DNA of 64,000 bases, from NCBI GenBank assembly GCA_020186115.1, contig WSYJ01000144.1, forward strand, positions 310,001-374,000, in the 5' to 3' direction. The translations under genes were made by a program, and so were the position numbers. Origin of the DNA: Histomonas meleagridis (lineage: Eukaryota > Parabasalia > Tritrichomonadida > Dientamoebidae). Shown one piece after another: positions 29,385-40,358 of the stretch; position 1 is the stretch's first letter; each line of letters starts with the position of its first letter. The notes under the pieces were generated by a model. It saw only the letters and a program-made list of their open reading frames with translations. It did no database searches and was not told where the DNA came from.

Positions 29385-31510
29385 ATGGAAGGAACAAAGA
29401 ACAAATTTCAGAACGAATTGGACAAACTTATATCCATTAACAATGCAATTTTTAATTTGAGCAAAGAAAATATAACTCAAATGATAGGTTTAATAATTAA
29501 TAAATTTGATTTTACAAACGCATTATCATTTAATTCAATTATAAGTCAAATGGTATATATAATTTTCTGTATAAAATTAAATTCTTCTGATATATATTTA
29601 GAATTTCTAAAAGAAATAGAAGAATTTGAATATAAAAATAGTGTTGAATCAAAAATAACATCAGTATTCACAAATTATCTTCTTAAGCAAAACACACAAG
29701 AATCATATTATCTTCTTAATTGTATGATTGAACATAATTTTATAGAAGCAAATAATGTTCAAAATCTAAGGTTACCATATTTTATACATTTAATGTCAGA
29801 TGAAGAAACAAAAAATCTCATCTTCTGAATCAATTCAAAGAAAATTATGATAAACTTTCAAAGAACGAATGGGAACTTCATAAGATATATGTTAAAGAAG
29901 GAGTTAATCCAAATGAAATTGCGAAAATAATTCGAAATGATGATATAGAGAAACTTCAAGAAATATCATCACAAAATAATTTTGATTTTAATCAAAAAAT
30001 TGAGCCATCACTATATGAAAGATGTTCATTCATTAATAAGAACAAAGTTTCTTTATTGATTATGCAGCATTTTTTTCTTCTATTAAATGTTTCAAATATT
30101 TACTTATGAATGGTGTTATTGTAGAAAATACAGGTAAATATGCAATTGCAGGTGGAAACGAAGAAATCATTCATTTATGTGAACAAAATCATTCATCATT
30201 TGAAGATGCGTATGAAATTGCAATTAAATTCTATCGAAATGATGTTTTTAAATATATTTATGGAAATAAATCAGAAAAATCTGAGGAAAATAATCAACAA
30301 AATCCAACAATTTCATCTATTTATGGAAATAAAAATTTTGATATAACTAGGCTAACAGCTCAAATTGTGAAAACCAATAACTTAGAAGAATTAGGAAAGA
30401 AATGTATTTTATATCATAATTATGAAATTTTAACATTTTTGATTGAAGAAGGTATGAAAATTAATGATAATATTATTAATGAATCAGCAAAAATTGGAAA
30501 CATATTTCTTTTGAAGTATCTTCTTGAAGGAAATCAAATTCCGAAAAATATTTTACTTATGTCTTTAGAAACCAAAAACATTGAAATTGTTAAATATGTT
30601 TTAGAGCAAAAAGGTATTGATATCAATTATAAAGGAATTTATTAAATTTCTTTGGAATTTATTTTGATGATTTTGGATTTCAACTTAATATTTGGAAATT
30701 ATTTTAATTGTTTAACACGGCGCTTACATATGCATCTTCTAAATGTAATATAGAAATCGTTAAATTACTTCTTGAACAAAAAGAAATTGATATTAATATT
30801 AAAGATATTAATTTGCTTTATTTGATATTTATTATAACAATTTTTTGTTTCAAAATAATATTATATGGCAATTAATTAAATTATTTTTTACACCATTTAT
30901 ATTTGCATCTCAAAGCGGAAATATTGAAATTGTTAAATTACTTCTTGAACAAAAAGGAATTGATATTAATGCTAAAGGAGTTTATTTGTTTTATAAAAAA
31001 ATATTTTAAAACAATATTTGGAAATTGTTTATATTATTTTATAATGCACTTATATTTGCGTCTAAAAAAGGTAATTTAGAATTGTTTCAATTACTTTTTG
31101 AACAAAAAGGTATTGATATCAATGCTAAAACTATTTATTTTTTCATTTCGAAATTTATTTAAATAATTTTCTATTTTAAAATAATATATGGAATTTATTT
31201 AAAGTATTTGAAACAGCACTTTTCTTTGCATCTCAAAATGGTCATACAGAAATAGTTAAAATACTTCTTGAACAAAAAGAAATTGATGTTAATACTAAAA
31301 ATATATATTTGTTTTCTTTGAAATTTATTTTAACAATTTTGGATTTCAAAATAATATTTGGAAATTATTTAAATTATTTTGGACAGCACTTATTTATGCA
31401 TCTAATCATGGAAATGTAGAAATAGTTAAATTACTTCTTGCACATGAAGGAAATGATGTTAATGCTAAAGATTATTTATTTGTTTTGTTTAAGGTCTATT
31501 TTTAAAACTT
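29385..31510 (+). pseudogene. DUF3447/ankyrin gene with inter-repeat spacers and two frameshifts
   Basis: N-terminal helical region from the ATG at 29385 (MEGTKNKFQNELDKL). DUF3447 part with KLSKNEWELHKIYVKEGVNPNEIAKIIRNDDIEKLQEIS, and GGNEEIIHLCEQNHSSFEDAYEIAIKFYRND further on. Frameshifts lie near 29825 and at about 30053 (one A missing in SLIDYAA). Ankyrin units start at 30547, 30717, 30890, 31043, 31213 and 31383, spaced 170, 173, 153, 170 and 170. All cores are open; the spacers have the same sequence blocks as in the array at 1-2465. The last unit ends around 31480 without a recognisable C-terminus. It may be a living spliced gene with assembly errors or a dead copy. Confidence 0.6.
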
Positions 31511-32436
31511 TATATCATAAAATAATATTTGGAAATTATTAATAATATTTAAAAAGGAAATATAGATTTTGATTTTGGACATTGACTTCAATTTTCTCAT
31601 CATCTAGTAAACGAAAATCTGAAACATAAATATAAAAATGTAACGCTTTTATTAATGAAATATTAAAATCATCCAGTAACAAATTAATTGAGTTCTTAAT
31701 GAAGTTATTAATATTCCTTTTTAATCCTTCGAGTGTTTGTTGAATAGAACCAGATTAATTATCAAACAATGTTTCCAATACAACATTATGGTTATTACTA
31801 ACTATGTAACATTTTATCTATAAATGGAAAACATGAACTCTAATTAGAGATAATTTTTTTACACAGGTATTATTAGTTGTTGTAATAACTTTTTTTAATA
31901 GAAACTCATTAATTGTTGTTGATATCTTATAAAACATTTGTAATATGATGTTAATATCAACGGATGTTATAAATTCTTACTTTGTATAATATTTTAATTC
32001 ATGTAACATTAAAAAATTGGATTAACTTTTACTGATAGATTTTCGAGTACTTTTAATCATGGTAATATCAAAAACATATTATTGAGTTAAATGATGTTCG
32101 CATTCTTAAATGTATTAACTAATATTTCAATGACAAATTCAATCAATCATCTTGAAAAATGTAAATTTTTTTTAATTTCATCAAAATTTATTATGTTTTC
32201 TTTTGCCGTTTGCGTTTTTGTTAATTTTTCGGCATTAAGGAATTCAAGTGATTTTGGTTAACTTTGTTTATTGATTTCATAAGATTCTTGTTCTTTATTA
32301 TTACATATTTTTTTAAACATTGAAATCTTTTCTTACGTAACATACTTAAATCATAAATTAAATGGTTCTTGTATAAATTAGACAAAATCGAATTATTTAA
32401 TGATGAATTGGTTTTGGTGTACGTTTAAAATTAAAA
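31511..32436. other. Long A+T-rich intergenic region with a coding-like minus-strand remnant
   Basis: Between about 31565 and 31760 the minus strand is open for about 60 codons (SIQQTLEGLKRNINNFIKN...), with protein-like composition but no ATG or recognised family. The remainder (31760-32436) shows only short diverged repeats of the type AACATTATG/TTGTTGTTG and no gene. Confidence 0.3.
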
Positions 32437-32865
32437 ATGGAAGAAACAGATTCAGATAATTTTGATCAAAGAGAATTATATTCACCAGTTTCTTCTACAA
32501 GAAAGCATATAAATGAACTTAGTTATAAAACACCAGTTAAAGGTTTTCTTTCGATTAATGGAGATTATTTTCCTCCTTCACCACAAATTCCAGAAAGTGC
32601 ATTTAAATCACCACAAACATCAGCATTTAATACGCCATTTATAAGAAAGAATTATTCACGTAATTATAATAATTTTCTTTTCAACTTACAAAAAGAAAAT
32701 CAAAATTTAGCCAAACAAGAATCACCAAAAAAAAAAAAAAAATCATTTTCTATTAACAAGATTTTAACATTTATTATTATATTATCATTTTTCTTTATTT
32801 ATATTTCACCTATTTTTTCGATTGTTTTCATTATTTCTATTATTATATATTTATATAAAAAATAA
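32437..32865 (+). CDS. Small C-terminally membrane-anchored protein
   Basis: 142 residues. The N-terminal 95 residues are polar and disordered with many SP/TP sites (YSPVSST, YKTPVKG, PPSPQIP, FKSPQ, NTPF). A Lys-rich block (PKKKKKSF) precedes a hydrophobic stretch at about 105-140 long enough for two closely spaced helices or a reticulon-like hairpin. No family recognised. It could be a nuclear-envelope or ER protein regulated by proline-directed kinases; that is inference. Confidence 0.6.
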   Translation: MEETDSDNFDQRELYSPVSSTRKHINELSYKTPVKGFLSINGDYFPPSPQIPESAFKSPQTSAFNTPFIRKNYSRNYNNFLFNLQKENQNLAKQESPKKKKKSFSINKILTFIIILSFFFIYISPIFSIVFIISIIIYLYKK

Positions 32866-32989
32866 AAAAAAAAAGAAATTAAACAAAATATTCGGAAATA
32901 ATAATAAAACACAATCACAAATATTGTTTTAATTTAATAAAAATAATTTTTTTTTTCAAACTCTTTTTATATATAATAAATAATAAAAT

Positions 32990-34464
32990 TTAACCAATTA
33001 AAGCTTTGATTTCATCGATTGACATTGGCTTATTTGAGTCAGCAATTTTGTTTTGCATTTCTTTGTTTATTTGATTTCTTGTTGTATTTTGACGTGAAAT
33101 TGTATCTATTGAAGTAACTGAAGAAAATTTACTGATTCCACTGTTAATATATTGGATTTTAGTCTTTTCTGCAACTTTATTCATTATTAGCGCTATTTTA
33201 TTCTCTATAGAAGATAAAGCGGCCATAACATTGATTTTCGTAATTTCGTTATTGTCATTCGTCGTTTCATTATCCCATTCACATTTAAGTGTATTAAATA
33301 ATTTATTAATTTCATTATAAATTACTGTGAAATCTTTTGCGATTTTTTCTTTTTTATCTTTTAATGTTTCTAATTTTTGATTTATTTCTGTTAATGTTAT
33401 TCGTAATTTCGTTTAATTCATTGTTATTATTTTCTTCTTTTTCTTCACTTTGACTTTGAAGTGATAAATATTGTAATTGAAGTCCTTTAATTTCTTCTTC
33501 AAGTTTCGTTTTATTATTATTATATTCAATAACACAATTAAATAATGAATAATTTTCGCGTTCAAGTTGTTCTGACTCTGAAAACAATTCTTCAATGTTC
33601 TTCACACCTAACAAGTCAAATACTCTTTGATTAGATGTATATAATTGTTCAGTTTGTTGCACAAGTTCTTCTTGTTGATCTGTTTGCGAACTAAGTTGAC
33701 TACTCATCGATGGAATTTGCTGTTGCTGATCACGTGGATGATTTTGTGTAATGCGCTGTCCTTCGATTTGTTGATTAATTAATAAAAGATCTGTTTCATA
33801 GTTTTGTATCGATTCTTTTTCTTTCTGTTTAAGTTCTGCTAAGTCCATTTTCATGCGATCACGATCGGAATATGCTTCGTTAGAATCGGAAATAAGTCGC
33901 GCCATTTCTTGGTCGTTACGTTCGCGTTCGATTTCTGCTTTCTTAATGATATGTTGAAACGTGTTTTTCTCTTTTCGATATTCATCTATTTCTTTGCGTA
34001 ATTCTCCTAATTTCGTTAAATTATTATTATATCGAACTAATGCTTTGTCTAATCGATTTTCCATGGTCCGAAGTCGTGCTTGAATTTCTTCATTCTCATG
34101 TGTTTGTTGAAATAAACCTCCTGTCTTGGAATTAGCTTTACTTACATCTTCTTCAAGTTTTTTTACGTTTAGATTCTTCAACGGCTAAATCATTATTTAA
34201 AACACTTAACTTATTACTTAAATTCTTTTTAAGTGTTTGTAATCGTTGTAATTCTTCATCTGTCTTATATTTCTCAATGGATTGATTAATTTTATTAATT
34301 TGTGCTTCATATTGTGTAATTTCTGTTCGAATGGTCTCATTCGCTTGTTTTTGTTTATGAATTGCTCGTTGTTGTTTTCGAACTGTATTTAATATCTCAT
34401 CTTGAGGGAATTTCATCATTCGTAATTTATTCCTAATTTCTTGAACTTCTGCTGGATTTTCCAT
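32990..34464 (-). CDS. Outer dynein arm docking complex protein, ODAD1/CCDC114/DC2-like (frameshifted)
   Basis: Starts at the ATG at 34464 (MENPAEVQEIRNKL). It changes frame at about 34170 (one extra A in KRKKLEED) and again near 33385, reaching the stop at 32990; the combined length is about 490 residues. The block TMENRLDKALVRYNNNLTKL...LRKEIDEYRKEKNTFQHIIKKAE matches the hallmark of the CCDC63/CCDC114/Chlamydomonas DC2 family (RLDKALVKFN...LREQID...F..I.KKLE). Almost all of it is coiled coil. It would anchor outer dynein arms on axonemal doublets, fitting a flagellate. Both breaks are at or beside short A-rich runs. Divergent from RRP7, with 100 bp between starts. Confidence 0.8.
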
Positions 34465-34498
34465 TGATTTTTTTTATATTTATTTTATTTTAACGAAT

Positions 34499-34506
34499 AT
34501 AACCGT
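34499..34506. promoter_or_regulatory. TAACCGTG motif between divergent genes
   Basis: Sits in the 100-bp gap between the ODAD1-like gene (start 34464, minus) and RRP7 (start 34565, plus), about 35 bases from the former. Same core as the other ACCGT/ACGGT sites. Confidence 0.35.
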
Positions 34507-34564
34507 GCTGAATTAACGTATTCCATGCTTGACCAAAAAATTTTATCTTTAATTTCTTATTTAA

Positions 34565-35268
34565 ATGGATACAGAATGGAAAATACTTCAAATACCTTAT
34601 CAAGATTCAAAATATTCACATAGTATCTTTTATAAGATGGAAAGTGCATTAGAAATTCAAGTTTTTAATTTACCTTTATCTACAAATAAAGAAAATTTAA
34701 CAAATCTTTTAGAATCAATATTTTCATTATTTGGTCACATTGAAGAAATTACATTTCCTAATAGTGATACAGCGTTTGTTAAATTTCAAAGTATACGAGG
34801 TTTAGAACGAGCATTAAATCAAAAAAAAGAAACATTCACGTGAAATCCCTTATGCGAGTTCAGGAACATTTGGATTAGAACGATATTTAAATAAATATTC
34901 CGAGTTACATCCAAGTTTAGAAGTGTTAGAACGAGTTTCAAATGAATATATCAAAGAATTTGAGAAAGAAGAAAAAGAAAAAAACAAAGGTATCAACAAA
35001 CGTAAAGTTATTCGATTAACAGAAGCAGAGAAGAATGAATTTCGAGGGAAATATTTACAGAAAGTTAAGCGCATGCAATCCAATGATTTTTATTCATTTC
35101 AAATGCGTGGGAAAATTTAACTTAGCGACAGGTTTACTTTCAAACGAAGGTCCAGCGCCAAGGCATCTCAAGAAGAAACCAAAAGAAAAAACATCATTAC
35201 ACACAACCACCAAAGAAAGAAACAACACAAGAAAATGCACAATAAATAAAAATAATATTTTTAAGTAA
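34565..35268 (+). CDS. RRP7: Ribosomal RNA processing protein 7 (RRP7) homologue, frameshifted
   Basis: The ATG at 34565 opens with WKILQIPYQDSKYSHSIFYKM, the RRP7 N-terminal pattern. An RRM-like domain follows (EIQVFNLPLSTNKENLTNLLESIFSLFGHIEEITF...AFVKFQSI). After a one-base shift near 34843 it continues SGTFGLERYLNKYSELHPSLEVLERVSNEYIKEFEKEE. After a second shift near 35113 it ends with a Lys-rich tail. FYSFQMR matches the conserved NFYrFQ.R motif of the RRP7 C-terminus. Known role: small-subunit pre-rRNA processing in the nucleolus. Total about 230 residues, shorter than human RRP7A (280). Confidence 0.75.
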
Positions 35269-35396
35269 TTTATTATATATTTTTTTTAATTAGGAATAAT
35301 AAATAAAAATCAAATATTTAGAAGTTATCATAATTCTTTATTTAATTTTTAGTGTACCCTAAATTACGATAAGAAAGTGTCATTATCATTAAATTC

Positions 35397-36000
35397 ATGA
35401 GGAAAAATACAACAGAAGAAGAAAAGAAATTTTCACCATCATATGAATTACCAGAAATTTCAATTAATAAGATTGGTGGGATGTTTTTTTATTAATGATT
35501 TAATAGGAAATGGACAAATTTTACATAACAAGTTTGGTTTTGGAAGATATCTTAATGAACTTTTAATATTAAGTCCTTATGAAGTATTTTTTTTAAAATT
35601 ATTAAAAGGTGATATTGGATTATCATATACGATTGAAGAATTATGGGAAATTTGTTGTGAACTTTGTGGACCATTAATTTTCCCAATTCATTATTCAGTT
35701 TATCATTATTATCGGACTAATTTATGGATTATTCGAGATGGCTCATTATTTGGGACTGATTTTGTATTATATTGTGATCATCAAGAACTTGTTCATTCAA
35801 GTTATATGATCAGTATAATTCAAGATTGGGAAGAAATTCATCAACTTTCACGAACATTATCACGTATTTCATGGAGTATTAAAAAGACAATTATATTAGT
35901 TCATGTAAAAGTACCAAAAGATATTAATATTAAAGATTATAAATGTATTCAAAATTTTCAAATAGAAGCAATTAATCTTAAAAGAATTAAACTTAATTAA
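35397..36000 (+). CDS. tRNA-splicing endonuclease catalytic subunit (Sen2 type), one frameshift
   Basis: The ATG at 35397 (MRKNTTEEEKKF) reaches a seven-T run at about 35483, where one T too many stops the frame; skipping it gives a protein of about 200 residues. The C-terminal half is the tRNA-intron endonuclease fold: VYHYYRTNLWIIRDGSLFGTDFVLYCDHQELVHSSYMISI. It carries the catalytic Tyr in FVLY, His in VHSSY, and Lys in SWSIKKTIILV. It would cut introns from pre-tRNA in the nucleus. Short compared with yeast Sen2 (377 residues). The presence of all three catalytic residues argues that it works and that the frameshift is an assembly error. Confidence 0.8.
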
Positions 36001-36029
36001 TAAATATAAATATAAATTTTTACTTTATT

Positions 36030-37001
36030 TTATTTTTCTCTAATCATATAACAATAAACATCACCTGATTCATAACCTGTGACAAAAGAAGCACCAAAAG
36101 GTGAAACATTAATTGATGTAATTAATGATGAATTAGGATTTATTTGTCCAATTAAATTACATTTTGGATAACTAAATATTTCAGTAATGCTTGAACTTAC
36201 ATCACTTGTAATGATGACCATTCCATTTTTTTGATATTTTAACAATATTATTTTGATATATTTTTTTCATTATTTATGTTATTTTGTAATGGAATTGAAT
36301 ATATTTTTTTACCCTTTTTGATAATCCCAAAGTTCAATATATTTCTTATCTAAATATGAAATTGTAAAGAGAATATTATCATAAATATCTAGGCCTTGTC
36401 CTCGAATATGTGTTCCTTTAATTGAACGTTCTGATGTACCTGTTCGAATATCCCAAACTAAAATATAATTATTAATATTAGAAAATAAAATATTAGAATT
36501 GTTTGGATCATATATTAATGATGAAATATTCGATATGTTATGTTTCTTCGTTTGATTATTTAAGATAGTGTTTCTTTGAAATGTTTCCATATCATAAATT
36601 CGAATAGAACCATCTGAACAACCTATAGCAAATGTGTCGCCAAATGTTTCAATATTCATAGTAAGTAATTCACTTCCTAAATGTCGAATCTTTTTACAAA
36701 TTTCTCTTTTGTTAAAATCATATAAAAAAATGTTTCCATCTTTACTTGTAATTAAAATTTGATCTTGATTATTATTCGTTTGAAATTTTAATCCTGTTAT
36801 ATTTGTTTGTGTATATTTTTGTGTAATATTTTCAATAATTTTCCCTTCAAATGAATCAACAATAAAAACTTGACCTGGTTCGTTTGAAAATCCAACCATA
36901 GAACCATCTTGACTATATTCTAAGATTGTGGTTGGTTTATTATTACCTTTATAACACCATGCAAATTTTTCACATATTTTTAAATTATCATTTAGAATCA
37001 T
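36030..37001 (-). CDS. WD40-repeat protein, frameshifted near C-terminus
   Basis: I place the start at the ATG at 37001 (MILNDNLKICEKFAWCYKG), because the longer open stretch upstream is low-complexity Phe codons. About six WD-type blades are visible: ILEYSQDGSMVGFSNEPGQVFIVD, GLKFQ..QILITSKDGNIFLYD, GDTFAIGCSDGSIRIYD, SSLIYDPNNSNILFSNINNYILVWD and others. The frame breaks near 36310 (KKGKK run) and continues to about 36030, with VSPFGASFVTGYESGDVYCYMIREK as the last blade. The exact subfamily is not recognised. Convergent with the tRNA endonuclease gene, 30 bp apart. Confidence 0.7.
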
Positions 37002-37118
37002 AATAAAAATGATAAGAAAAAAAAATGAAAACAAATTTGAGTAACTTTGTTCGAATGAGGGGCACCCTAAAAAACAAATAGAAATAAAAAAGAAGAAGAA
37101 AAAAAAATATTTGACCAA

Positions 37119-38978
37119 ATGTTATTTTTCATCCAATTTATTGTTTCAATTGAACAAATAGAAAATAAAACATATCTTTTTCATGATATTATCATGAAAT
37201 ATGATTCAGAAGGAAGTAAAATTGAAAGTTTAAAAACATGTTTTCAAAACATATCAATTAAATATGGAAGGATTTATCGTGAAGAATTTTTAAAAGCCAT
37301 CAATAATGAAACTAATATTAATTTCACCGTTATTGAAAATTTAGGAGAATCTTCATATCCACCTGCATTACATTTGCTTGGTAATTATTATTTGTATGGT
37401 ATTCCACCATATCATCAAGATTTTAAGAAAGCCAAGAAATATTTTAAAGAATCGATTCGAACTGGTTTTGAAGCATCATATTCCAAATTAGGATTTCTTT
37501 ATCATTATGGATTAGGGGTCACACGCGATTATACTAAATCAAGTATTTATCATAGTATTGGGTGTCAAAAAGGTAATTCGCATAGTTGTTTAAGTTTATC
37601 ATATTCATATGCGTTTGGATATGGTGCGCCACATTCCTATAAATATTCATCTAATATTTTATTACCTATTAGTAGTTCTATCATTGTTGAAAATCTTGCA
37701 GGTCGATTAACTCAAAAACATATTAAAAAACTTAATAAAGAATTAAAATTTGAAGAAATTGAAGATGAAGAAAGTGATTCATCCGCATTTTCATTATTAA
37801 AATATAAGATATCACTTGGCGATAAAGAAGCAGAAATTGACATGGGTAAAGTTTATTATTATGGTAAATTAGGCCAAGAAGTCAACAAAGAAGCTGCGCG
37901 CCAAATCTTTGAGAAGCATCAAGACGACGCGATCTCGCTTGTTCACTTGGGTCGCATTCATCATTTAGGCGAAGGTGTTCCCGGTAATCTTGACAAAGCG
38001 AAAGAATATTATGAACGTGCTGTTGAAATGAATGAGCCGAATGCCATGAACATATTAGGCGTCATCAAAAAGTCCGAAGGAGATCCCGAAGGCGCCAAAC
38101 TCATTGAACGCGCGTCCGAGTTAGGGCATGACGGCGCGTCATTTAACATTGCGATTAGTGAAATTAATAATCCAGAAACGCGAGATAAAGCATATAAAAC
38201 GTTAAAAAGTTAACACGAAAAGGTATATTAGAAGCGAATCATTACGTTGCAGAGATGCTACTTCTTGGCTCACCGAAATTTAATGATCGAAAAGCATTAA
38301 GTTATTTATTTACTAATATCCAATTTGGTCCATGGATTGATAACACTGAAATTGCGGAAGAATTTTATAAAAAACGACGATATGAAACGTCATTAATATT
38401 ATGGCTAGAACTATCGGAGTGCGGCATTCCTGTCGCGGCATATAATTCGGGCTTAATGTTATATAAATGGGAAAAGCTTTCGAAAGAAAACATCGTAAGT
38501 TATCCCGAAAGACTAAAGATATCGTTAGAAATGTTTCGAATTATTAATAGTATGACTACATTAGATGTCAGTGAATATTTATACCAAATTTACATGAAAC
38601 TTAACAAAACAGAAAAAGCGAAAAATGGAATTATTGAAGCATCGAAAACGTCGACAGGTTACTTCCATATTATATTACACACGCTTGAAGGGAAAATTCC
38701 ATTTAATCTTGAAATGTTATTTAATAACATTAGTAAAACTATTGAAGAAGATAACAAATCGATATTACCAATCATATTAATTCTTCCTAAAATAATTCGA
38801 ACAATTCTTCTTCAATTTCTTCAAAATAAAGAAAAAATTTATGACTGTTGAAAGAAATTATATGAAAGATTTAATTATAAGAGATATTCGAATATATATT
38901 AATAATATTCTTTTAATTATTAATTTGATTATTTTAATTATATTGCTTCGGAAACGAGTATCTACATTATATAAATAA
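37119..38978 (+). CDS. SEL1L/Hrd3-like ER membrane protein, two frameshifts
   Basis: A hydrophobic leader (MLFFIQFIVSIEQ) starts the protein. Sel1-like repeats follow (YPPALHLLGNYYLYG..KKAKKYFKESIRTGFEASYSKLGFLYHYGLGVTRDYTKSSIYHSIGCQKGNSHSCLSLSYSYAFGYGAPHS, later ALVHLGRIHHLGEGVPGNLDKAKEYYERAVEMNEPNAMNILGV). The frame breaks in an A run at about 38206 and again near 38835. Beyond the second break the protein ends with a membrane helix (NNILLIINLIILIILLRKR) and stops at 38978. Leader, Sel1 repeats and one C-terminal membrane helix is the plan of Hrd3/SEL1L, which recruits misfolded proteins to the Hrd1 ubiquitin ligase in ER-associated degradation. The part at 37880-38150 is more G+C rich than the rest. 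Confidence 0.75.
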
Positions 38979-39012
38979 AAATATTTTTATTTTTATTTTA
39001 TTTTTTCTTTCG

Positions 39013-39018
39013 ACCGTT
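39013..39018 (+). promoter_or_regulatory. ACCGTT promoter motif
   Basis: CGACCGTTTA about 36 bases upstream of the ATG at 39054, in the reverse sense compared with the sites at 15201 and 17809. Confidence 0.35.
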
Positions 39019-39053
39019 TACTATTTATTTGAGAAGTTTATTTCAACAAAAAA

Positions 39054-40007
39054 ATGAAATTCGAAAAAGAGAAACATGTTCAATTCCTTTTAAATTCTAT
39101 GAAAGATAAAGAATCATCACAATATATTATCTCTATTCCTATTCGAATGAATACATATTATTGGGTTTTTAACATGTTTATATCTTTTAGATTCTTTAGA
39201 TCGAGTTAATAAAGAAGAAATTATTGAATTTATTCTTAAATGTCAAAAATAAAGATGGAGGATTTGGAGGGAATATTGGATATGATTCTAATATTCATTC
39301 AAGTTTATCAGCAGTTTATTGTTTAATATTGTTTGATTCACTTGAAAAAATTAATGTTAATTCGCTTATTTCATATGTTTTTTCGCTTTTAAATGAAGAT
39401 GGGTCATTTAAAGGTAATTCTAAGAATGAAGTTGATACACGTTTTACATATTGTTCATTATCAATCTTATCATTATTAAATCAAATAAATTTAATTTATA
39501 AATATAAAGAAAAAATTATTCAATGGCTTTTTACGATGTGAAAATTTTGATTCAGGTTTTGGATGTTTTCAAGGATGTGAATCACATTCAGGTCAAATAT
39601 TTACAGTTGTCGGATCTTTATCGATATTAAATTCTGTTAATGTTATTAATCAAGATTCACTCGGTTTTTGGCTTTATGAACGACAAACTTCAACAGGAGG
39701 TTTTAATGGAAGACAAGAAAAGACAGCAGACGTGTGCTATTCCTGGTGGGTCGGAGCATCACTTAAAATGATAAAACGCCAAAATTGGATAAATGTTCAA
39801 AATCTTCAAAATTTCATTCTTTCATCACAAGATTTAATAAATGGCGGAATTTCAGATAAACCTAAAAATAATTCAGATCCGTATCATACATTTTTTGGTT
39901 GTGCAGGTCTTTCATTAATAAATTTCCCAGGTATTAAAGAAATAGATCCTATCTATGCTTTACCTAAAGATATATTAAAAAAACATTTTTCTAAAATTAA
40001 TTCTTAA
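39054..40007 (+). CDS. Rab geranylgeranyltransferase (GGTase-II) beta subunit, several frameshifts
   Basis: The ATG at 39054 (MKFEKEKHVQFLL) starts the protein. Breaks near 39168 (T run), 39248 (A run) and 39538 are needed to follow it; the total is about 315 residues against 331 in human RABGGTB. Prenyltransferase repeats are clear (CQNKDGGFGGNIGYDSNIHSSLSAVYCL, ILNEDGSFKGN, DSGFGCFQGCESHSGQIFTVVGSL, STGGFNGRQEKTADVCYSWWVGASL). Zinc ligands appear as Asp and Cys in ADVCYSWW and His in SDPYHTFFGCAGLSL. The ending DPIYALPKDILKK fits GGTase-II beta rather than farnesyl- or GGTase-I. It adds geranylgeranyl groups to Rab C-termini such as the CGC of the Rab6-like protein. Confidence 0.82.
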
Positions 40008-40358
40008 ATAAATTTTTATTTGAATTTGTTTAATTTTTAAATGATTTTATTCATAATAAATTTCAATCTGAATTTAATTTAGATGATTTCAATATTATAT
40101 ATCTTTATTTAATATAACTATTTATTATTAATAAAAGTTAAACAAATTTCATTCAAAAAATAATTTATTTAATTTAATTAAGTAAAATAATTATTAATAA
40201 ATAAGATCAAATAAGTTTCCTTGATATATCATACCGAATTTGTCAAACTTCAAATCAAAAATAAAATTTTATTTAAAACTTTCAATAAATTATCAAAAAA
40301 ATTATAATTCAAAACATTAAGAATAATTTTGTTGTTTTATTCAATGAAAAGGGTATTT
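40008..40358. other. Convergent intergenic
   Basis: A+T-rich sequence between the prenyltransferase stop and the end of the minus-strand BspA-like gene. The minus-strand part carries the ATTGAATAAAAC...CAAAATTAT 3' element common to the family. Confidence 0.4.

Noticed and set aside
9650-40007. Functional cluster of membrane-traffic genes (SNARE, Rab, alpha-SNAP, RabGGTase, SEL1L-like)
   Set aside because: They are 5-20 kb apart, on both strands, among unrelated genes; eukaryotic gene order of this kind needs no functional explanation.
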